The translations under genes were made by a program, and so were the position numbers. 8,815 nucleotides of DNA, from assembly GCA_002315615.1 (NCBI GenBank), contig DCHK01000045.1, positions 1 through 8,815 on the forward strand. The letters run 5' to 3'. Shown here in pieces: positions 5,570-8,815 of the stretch (positions are counted from its first letter, which is position 1; each line of letters begins with the position of its first letter). Origin of the DNA: Bacteroidales bacterium UBA1754. Lineage in GTDB: Bacteria; Bacteroidota; Bacteroidia; Bacteroidales; Paludibacteraceae. The notes under the pieces were generated by a model. It was not told the origin of the DNA. It searched no databases and saw only the letters and a list, made by a program, of their open reading frames with translations.

Positions 5570-8332
5570 TTAAAGTTTCTTTTGAACTTCAACTTCTTCG
5601 TAACTTTCGATAATATCGCCAACCTTAATATCTTGATAGTTCTTCAAACTAATACCACATTCAAAGTTGACAGATACTTCTTTTACATCGTCTTTCATAC
5701 GTTTCAAAGCACTCATTTCGCCGTTGAAAACAACGATACCATCGCGTACAAGACGAACTTTGTCGGTACGTTTTATTTTTCCCTCGCGAACCAAGCAACC
5801 TGCCACAGAACCAACCTTGCTAATGTTGAACACTTGTTGAACTTCGATTGTAGCAGTTACTTCTTCTTTTATTTCAGGAGAAAGCATACCTTCCATAGCG
5901 GCTTTCAGTTCTTCTATAGCATCGTAGATGATTGAGTACAAACGAATATCGATTTCTTCTTTCTCGGCAATCTTACGCACATTGGCAGAAGGACGAACTT
6001 GGAATCCGACGATAATAGCATTTGATGCGGCAGCCAACATAACATCTGACTCAGAAATAGCACCAACGGCTTTATGAATTACGTTAACTTGAATTTCTGG
6101 AGTAGAAAGTTTTATCAATGAATCGGACAATGCCTCGATAGAACCGTCCACATCACCTTTGACGATTACGTTCAATTCTTGGAAGTTGCCAAGAGCAATA
6201 CGACGACCAAGTTCATCAAGTGTAAGGTGTTTCTTGGTACGCATACCTTGTTCGCGTTGCAACTGCTCACGCTTGTTGGCAATTTCGCGTGCTTCGTGTT
6301 CGTTAGCCATCACATTGAAATTATCACCTGCTTGTGGTGCACCATTCAAGCCAAGAATAAGAACAGGTTCGCCAGGACCAACACTTGTTACTTTTTGGTT
6401 ACGTTCGTTGAACATTGCTTTTACACGTCCGTACGAAGTACCTGCCAAAATAACATCACCAATATGAAGTGTTCCGTTTTGAACCAAAATTGTAGCCACA
6501 TATCCACGACCTTTATCAAGCGAAGATTCGATGATAGAACCTACTGCCTTGCGGTTTGGATTAGCCTTCAATTCGAGCATATCGCTTTCGAGCAATACTT
6601 TTTCGAGCAATTCTTTTACATTCAAACCTTTTTTTGCAGAAATGTCTTGCGACTGATATTTACCACCCCATTCTTCTACAAGGTAGTTCATATTTGCCAA
6701 TTGCTCTTTAATTTTATCAGGATTTGCTCCGTCACGGTCAATTTTGTTAATTGCGAAAACGATAGGAACTCCTGCTGCAGAAGCGTGGTTGATTGCTTCA
6801 ATTGTTTGAGGCATCACGCTATCGTCGGCTGCTACAATGATGATGGCAATATCGGTAACCTTTGCACCACGCGCACGCATAGCGGTAAATGCTTCGTGAC
6901 CTGGAGTATCAAGGAATGTGATACGACGACCATCTTCTAATGTAACGTGGTATGCACCAATATGTTGCGTAATACCACCCGCTTCACCAGCAATTACGTT
7001 TGCTTTACGAATATAGTCGAGCAACGAAGTTTTACCGTGGTCAACGTGTCCCATCACAGTAACGATAGGTGGACGTGGAACCAAATCTTCTTCATTATCC
7101 TCTTCGTCGTCGCCAATAGCCTCTACAACTTCGGCACTGACATACTCAGTTTTGAAACCATATTCATCAGCAACAAAATTGATAGTTTCGGCATCCAAAC
7201 GTTGATTGATAGACACTGGCATACCGAGGTTGAAGCAAGTAAGAATAACGTCATTTACCGAGATATTCATCATTGTAGCCAACTCGTTAGCAGTAACGAA
7301 TTCGGTAAGTTTAAGCGTTTTTTCTTGCAATCTTTCTTGTTGTTGTTCTTCTTGTTGGCGTTGCGAAATTTCTTCACGTTTTTCACGACGATATTTAGAA
7401 CTATTTGATTTCGATTTGTGTGTCAATCGTGCAAGAGTTTCTTTCACTTGACGTTGAACATCTTCCTCGTTAACTTCTTCTTTTATCGATTTTTTGAACT
7501 TATCGTTTTTGCCTTTATTCTTTCCTTGAACAGAATTTACATCTACGCGCTCGTGTTTGATGCGTTCACGTTTTTTGCGTGGTTCGTCATTTTGAGGAGC
7601 ATTGTTATTCGCAGATTTTGACTTTTGTTGTTGCTGCTGTTGTTGGCGTTCTTCTTTTTCTTTGCGTTTTTCGTCTTTCGATTTCTTTTTCGGACGAGTT
7701 GATTGATTCAAAGAATCCAAATCGACAGTTCCTACAACTTTTACTGTAGATTCGATATGAGGTTTGTGAAAAGAAAATACATCGTCTTCCTTATTTTCTT
7801 CGGAAATAGTGTTTTGTTTTTCCTCTTTTTGAACATTTTTTACCTCAGGTTCAACTTTCGCAACCTTTTCTTCTTTTTTAGGAAGAGGGGCTTCTTTTTT
7901 CTCTTCAACTGCAGGTTTGGCAGGAGTTTTTACTTCAGGTTTCGGTTCTTCTTTTACAGGAGATTCTTTTTTATGAGGTTTATTGATTTCATCCAAATTT
8001 ATTTTACCTATAGATTTAATCTGCGGTTTCATACTATCTGAAATAGAAATCTTAATTTCCTCAGGTTCTGTCTCTTGTTTGCCAAAATTTTCAATCGAAA
8101 CAGTTTCTTTTTTCTCTTTCGTCTGGCGTTGCTGACTTATTTCTGTTGCCTCAATGCGCAAGTCTTTATCTTTGTTGTACTCTTTGTTCAAGATTTTCAC
8201 TTGGTCGTCGGTCAGACGCAAGTTTGGATCGGCTTTCAAATCTTTGAATCCGTTATTCTGTAAGAAATCGACGATAGTGCCGACACCTACACCTAATTCG
8301 GTTGCTAATTGTTTTATCTTAATACCTGCCAT
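5570..8332 (-). CDS. infB: Translation initiation factor IF-2
   Basis: GTPase that brings initiator fMet-tRNA to the 30S ribosomal subunit and promotes 50S joining. The 920-residue protein has an N-terminal IF2_N domain (about 1-55), a charged low-complexity linker (about 60-335) rich in Lys, Glu and Gln with a run of seven Gln at 230-236, a second IF2_N-like domain (about 340-393), then the G domain. The G domain has G1 GHVDHGKTS at 428-436, G2 region GGITQHIGA with Thr455, G3 DTPGH at 475-479, G4 NKID at 529-532, and G5 SAKKG at 565-569. Domains II, III and the tRNA-binding C-terminal domain follow, ending VQKKL. The linker repeats a short motif: KPQIKSIGKINLDEIN near 102-117 and KPHIESTVKVVGTVDLDSLN near 190-209. 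The gene follows nusA by 75 nt in the classic nusA-infB order. Identification is secure. Confidence 0.98.
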   Translation of the reverse strand: MAGIKIKQLATELGVGVGTIVDFLQNNGFKDLKADPNLRLTDDQVKILNKEYNKDKDLRIEATEISQQRQTKEKKETVSIENFGKQETEPEEIKISISDSMKPQIKSIGKINLDEINKPHKKESPVKEEPKPEVKTPAKPAVEEKKEAPLPKKEEKVAKVEPEVKNVQKEEKQNTISEENKEDDVFSFHKPHIESTVKVVGTVDLDSLNQSTRPKKKSKDEKRKEKEERQQQQQQQKSKSANNNAPQNDEPRKKRERIKHERVDVNSVQGKNKGKNDKFKKSIKEEVNEEDVQRQVKETLARLTHKSKSNSSKYRREKREEISQRQQEEQQQERLQEKTLKLTEFVTANELATMMNISVNDVILTCFNLGMPVSINQRLDAETINFVADEYGFKTEYVSAEVVEAIGDDEEDNEEDLVPRPPIVTVMGHVDHGKTSLLDYIRKANVIAGEAGGITQHIGAYHVTLEDGRRITFLDTPGHEAFTAMRARGAKVTDIAIIIVAADDSVMPQTIEAINHASAAGVPIVFAINKIDRDGANPDKIKEQLANMNYLVEEWGGKYQSQDISAKKGLNVKELLEKVLLESDMLELKANPNRKAVGSIIESSLDKGRGYVATILVQNGTLHIGDVILAGTSYGRVKAMFNERNQKVTSVGPGEPVLILGLNGAPQAGDNFNVMANEHEAREIANKREQLQREQGMRTKKHLTLDELGRRIALGNFQELNVIVKGDVDGSIEALSDSLIKLSTPEIQVNVIHKAVGAISESDVMLAAASNAIIVGFQVRPSANVRKIAEKEEIDIRLYSIIYDAIEELKAAMEGMLSPEIKEEVTATIEVQQVFNISKVGSVAGCLVREGKIKRTDKVRLVRDGIVVFNGEMSALKRMKDDVKEVSVNFECGISLKNYQDIKVGDIIESYEEVEVQKKL
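7625..7645 (-). repeat. Seven-codon glutamine repeat in infB
   Basis: Seven consecutive Gln codons (CAA/CAG on the coding strand) encode residues 230-236 in the charged linker of IF-2. It is a short trinucleotide microsatellite; length change here would stay in frame and fall in a disordered region. Confidence 0.8.
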
Positions 8333-8379
8333 ATTTACTATTTAATTCGTTAATAAAAGAAGAACACTGAAATTTAATA

Positions 8380-8409
8380 AACGGAAAGGCTTTTTCGCCC
8401 TTTACCGTT
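8380..8409 (-). other. Hairpin overlapping the nusA stop codon
   Basis: The arms AACGGAAAGGC (8380-8390) and GCCCTTTACCGTT (8397-8409) pair over 11 bp with two single-base bulges and a 6-nt loop. On the minus strand it covers two bases of the nusA stop codon and is followed by TATTAAATT rather than a T tract. It is therefore more likely a leaky terminator, processing site or RNA-stabilising element between nusA and infB than a full terminator. Structure is seen; role is inferred. Confidence 0.5.
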
Positions 8410-8815
8410 AATTTTCAAATTCCGAACGAAGGATTTGCAATACGTCGTCGATAGTTTCTTCTTCCAAATCGGTGCGAGTGATAAGTTCATCGCGTGGAAT
8501 TTCGAGCACGTTTTTCGCCGTGTTGCAACCAATTGATTTCAACGCATTGATAACCCATTCGTCTATTTCGTCTTCGAATGCATCCAAATAAACGTCTTCC
8601 TCTTCGTTTTGGTCCTCATCAACATCGCGGAACACTTCTATTTGATAACCAGTCAATTGACCAGCCAATTTGATATTTGAACCATTGCGTCCGATAGCCA
8701 AAGAAACTTCTTCTGGTTTAAGGAAAACCTCAACTTTTTTATTTTCTTCGTCTATTTTGCTCCAAGAAATTTTTGCAGGACTCAAAGCACGAGAAACCAT
8801 CAACGAAACATTTGA
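8408..8815 (-). CDS. nusA: Transcription factor NusA, C-terminal part, cut by window edge
   Basis: RNA polymerase-associated factor that controls pausing, termination and antitermination. The reading frame is open to the window edge, so the 135 residues seen are the C-terminus and the true start lies outside; a start inside the window would be an artefact. Visible are NVSLMVSRALSPAKI near the edge, then the second KH RNA-binding domain, VEVFLKPEEVSLAIGRNGSNIKLAGQLTGYQIEVF, with the GRNG loop. An acidic stretch (DVDEDQNEEEDVYLD) and a helix-hairpin-helix-like tail (INALKSIGCNTAKNVLEIPRDEL) ending RSEFEN follow. It sits 75 nt upstream of infB in the same direction, the conserved nusA-infB arrangement. 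Identification is secure from domain content and context. Confidence 0.95.
   Translation of the reverse strand, partial: SNVSLMVSRALSPAKISWSKIDEENKKVEVFLKPEEVSLAIGRNGSNIKLAGQLTGYQIEVFRDVDEDQNEEEDVYLDAFEDEIDEWVINALKSIGCNTAKNVLEIPRDELITRTDLEEETIDDVLQILRSEFEN

Noticed and set aside
6179..6940. Long open frame on the plus strand (253 codons) opposite infB
   Set aside because: It is fully antisense to the conserved GTPase region of infB, is rich in Cys/Phe/Asn as expected from reverse-frame reading, and resembles no protein family. The same holds for plus-strand frames opposite panC, panD, groES and groEL.

Overview
The window looks like an ordinary, chromosomal, AT-rich stretch from a member of the Bacteroidota, most likely order Bacteroidales. 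The evidence is the protein content (a DUF4270-type lipoprotein beside a shortened glycogen-synthase-like gene and panC/panD, and an IF-2 with a long charged linker), Bacteroidota-type promoters (TTTG, about 20 bases, then TAnnTTTG) and the lack of clear Shine-Dalgarno sequences. Species cannot be told from this stretch.

Layout. Bases 1-1630 hold a groES-groEL chaperonin operon on the minus strand, with groEL cut by the window edge. Between groES and groEL sits a four-helix-bundle gene of the 23S rRNA intervening-sequence protein family, bracketed by two 7-bp tandem arrays that form an imperfect 32-bp inverted repeat. Bases 1691-3017 hold panC-panD on the minus strand, making pantothenate precursors for coenzyme A. 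This unit ends in a double hairpin that insulates it from groES. From a 233-bp divergent promoter region, panC is read leftwards and a glycogen/starch-synthase-like gene (N-terminal half only) is read rightwards. A strong terminator follows that gene, then a DUF4270 lipoprotein gene on the plus strand. A hairpin with tracts on both sides separates it from the convergent infB. infB and the 3' end of nusA fill the right third on the minus strand, as the usual nusA-infB transcription/translation operon.

How it works together. Most of the window is housekeeping: protein folding, CoA precursor synthesis, translation initiation and transcription elongation control. The two less conventional pieces are the four-helix-bundle cassette inside groESL and the divergently transcribed GT5-like protein, which has lost the ADP-glucose-binding motif. 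I see no CRISPR array, transposase, phage gene, tRNA or rRNA, and no gene-free stretch longer than 300 bases. The cassette with paired 7-bp arrays is the best candidate for something under-described.
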